64,000 nucleotides of DNA from Planctomycetota bacterium (lineage in GTDB: Bacteria; Planctomycetota; UBA1135; GCA-002686595): the NCBI GenBank assembly GCA_020638875.1, contig JACKHS010000010.1, positions 60,843 through 124,842 of the forward strand, in the 5' to 3' direction. This document shows positions 62,658 to 64,000 of the stretch, one piece after another (within the stretch, counting starts at the first letter, position 1; each line of letters begins with the position of its first letter). The notes below the pieces were generated by a model. That model was not told the DNA's origin. It saw only the letters and a program-made list of their open reading frames with translations, and made no database searches. A program made the position numbers and the translations under genes.

Positions 62658-63650
62658 CTACAGCAGGTCCTTGACGAGGTCGCGCTCGGACTCGAGCTCG
62701 GCCACCGTCGCGGCGAGCTTCTGCTTCACGAAGGCGTTCAGCTCGAGGCCCTGGACGATCTCCCAGCCCCCGCGGCCGTCGGCGCGCACCGGGAAGCTCG
62801 AGATCAGGCCCTCGGTCACGCCGTAGGAGCCGTCCGACTTCACGCAGACCGAGCGCCACTCGCCGCCGGGCGTCGCGTGACGCAGGTCGCGCACGTGGTC
62901 GATCAGCGCGTTGGCGGCCGAGGCGGCCGAGGACAGGCCGCGGGCCTCGATGATCGCGGCGCCGCGCTTCTGCACCGTCGAGATGAACGCGCCGTTCAGC
63001 CAGTCGTGGTCGGCGATGACGTCGACCACCGGCTTGCCGTCGATCGTCGCGTGGTAGACGTCGGGCACCTGCGTGGCCGAGTGGTTGCCCCAGATGAGCG
63101 CGTTCCTGACCGAGGTGGTCTGCACGCCGGCCTTCTGCGCGAGCTGCGCCTGCGCGCGGTTCTGGTCGAGGCGCGTCATCGCGCTGAAGCGCTCGTCGGG
63201 CACGTCGGGCGCCGAGTGCATGCAGATCAGCGCGTTCGTGTTGCACGGGTTGCCGACGACCGCGACGTGCACGTCCGAGGCGGCGTGCTCGTTGATCGCG
63301 CGACCTTGGCCGGTGAAGATCGGGCCGTTCTCGCGGATCAGGTCGCCGCGCTCCATGCCCGGGCCGCGCGGCTTCGAGCCGACGAGCAGCGCCCAGTTGA
63401 CGTCCTTGAAGCCGACGTTCGGGTCGCTGGTGAGCACCATGTCGTGCAGCAGCGGGAAGGCGCAGTCGTCGAGCTCCATGGCGACGCCCTCCAGGGCCTT
63501 CATCGCCTTCTCCATCGGGATCTCGATCATCTGCAGGATCACGGGCTGGTCGGGCCCGAACATCTGGCCGCTCGCGATGCGCGGCAGCAGGGCGTAGCCG
63601 ATCTGGCCGGCGGCGCCGGTCACGGCCACGCGGATGGGTGCCTTGGTCAT
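62658..63650 (-). CDS. mdh: Malate dehydrogenase
   Basis: 330 residues, the length of the MDH type 2 (cytosolic/chloroplast-like) group. VAVTGAAGQIGYALLPRIAS (NAD Rossmann motif), PMEKAMKALEGVAMELDDCA, VGSKPRGPGMERGDLIREN (mobile loop with substrate Arg), VAVVGNPCNTNALICMHSAP, FSAMTRLDQNRAQAQLAQKA and LIWGNHSATQVPDVYHATID (catalytic His). Interconverts malate and oxaloacetate in the TCA cycle. ATG at 63650 set by homology; the open frame upstream is composition. Confidence 0.95.
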   Translation of the reverse strand: MTKAPIRVAVTGAAGQIGYALLPRIASGQMFGPDQPVILQMIEIPMEKAMKALEGVAMELDDCAFPLLHDMVLTSDPNVGFKDVNWALLVGSKPRGPGMERGDLIRENGPIFTGQGRAINEHAASDVHVAVVGNPCNTNALICMHSAPDVPDERFSAMTRLDQNRAQAQLAQKAGVQTTSVRNALIWGNHSATQVPDVYHATIDGKPVVDVIADHDWLNGAFISTVQKRGAAIIEARGLSSAASAANALIDHVRDLRHATPGGEWRSVCVKSDGSYGVTEGLISSFPVRADGRGGWEIVQGLELNAFVKQKLAATVAELESERDLVKDLL

Positions 63651-63934
63651 GGTGGACTCGCTCCGGTCGAGCCGGGCTCGTGGGAGCCCTGCGGGGTAGG
63701 GGGGCGCGGGACGCGTTCGTCCCGGGGGACGACGTGTCATGTTCCCGCGCCGCCGCGAGAATTCCAGTACGTCCCTGGGCGCATTTTGTCGAGGAAGGCG
63801 TAGCCCGGGGTACGACTCGTGTAGGCCCTCTCGTACGGCGCGAGCGCCTATACTAGAACGTGCGACGACTGCGACGGCGCGCGCCTCCGAGGCGCGCCCC
63901 CGGCGCGACGCCTCGGGCACACGACCACAGCTCC
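63651..63934. other. Divergent intergenic region between mdh and the last gene
   Basis: 284 bp, locally less GC-rich, with gaattc and attttgtc patches. TATACT at 63849-63854 is the best -10 match on the plus strand, about 80 nt before the ATG at 63935, without a clear -35. No small gene is supportable. Confidence 0.4.
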
Positions 63935-64000
63935 ATGACGCACAGCGCGACCCTCGGCCTCGACGAAGCCCTGCTCTGCGAGCTCCTGCGGGAGCTGGGC
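63935..64000 (+). CDS. Start of a protein-coding gene, cut by the window edge
   Basis: ATG followed by 22 open codons (MTHSATLGLDEALLCELLRE...) to the edge. Downstream of a TATACT box and divergent from mdh. Too short to identify. Confidence 0.45.
   Translation, partial: MTHSATLGLDEALLCELLRELG

Overview
The window is very GC-rich (well above 65% by eye) bacterial chromosome with no plasmid, phage or insertion-sequence signature. Secreted proteins end in a Cys-containing domain (GNPGAAGNGCAN-, FGDGLRCAGG- and WYRDPAGSPCG-type motifs) that I associate with Planctomycetota of the Pla163/Poly30-like lineage. Ser/Thr kinases with DWG in place of DFG, NPCBM, FG-GAP and PA14 domain proteins fit that group. 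The phylum is an inference from gene content.

Layout. 1-9.0 kb: secreted or anchored proteins (regulatory-like domain protein, NPCBM protein, a PafA-like phosphatase homologue that has lost most metal ligands, a di-haem oxidoreductase, two surface proteins). 9.1-15.5 kb: a GGDEF protein, then the translation cluster rpsB-tsf-(divergent second EF-Ts)-pyrH-frr, a strong terminator, four tandem 98-bp repeats and tRNA-Lys. 15.6-22.1 kb: aminopeptidase P, an unknown protein, a Trm112-like protein plus EboE, tRNA-Glu, an SDR and a four-CBS protein. 22.2-29.1 kb: a TPR hybrid histidine kinase, a double PARP-type zinc-finger protein, a Ser/Thr kinase-FGE fusion and XerC. 29.1-42.8 kb: MFS transporter, pabB-pabC, several unknown secreted proteins, xseA, a family 2 glycosyltransferase, a large regulatory-like domain protein, a deoxyhypusine-synthase-like protein and an RmlC-like epimerase. 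42.8-50.5 kb: two paralogous surface proteins, nadA, a beta-helix/PA14 lipoprotein and pruA. 50.7-54.5 kb: a compact operon of a coiled-coil lipoprotein, an exported terpene-cyclase-like toroid, EboA and EboB. 54.5-64 kb: amidohydrolase, FkbM methyltransferase, PTPS-III-like enzyme, lipoproteins, family 9 glycosyltransferase, miaB, mdh and the first 22 codons of another gene.

How genes may work together. pabB-pabC (PABA synthesis) and the PTPS-III-like enzyme (pterin branch) would both feed folate. EboA and EboB are translationally coupled to, or adjacent to, a secreted isoprenoid-cyclase-like protein, with EboE 34 kb away. This looks like a variant, split metabolite-traffic (ebo) system and is my best candidate for something undescribed.

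Two window-wide patterns stand out. First, at least 16 genes carry a TAnnnT hexamer ending only 6-10 nt (mostly 6-7) before the start codon and no Shine-Dalgarno, which predicts extensive leaderless transcription. Second, about 14 genes are broken by one-base frame changes that sit almost always in (GC)n runs or C homopolymers. The protein sequence continues recognisably in another frame, so I treat them as probable consensus errors and annotate the full spans.
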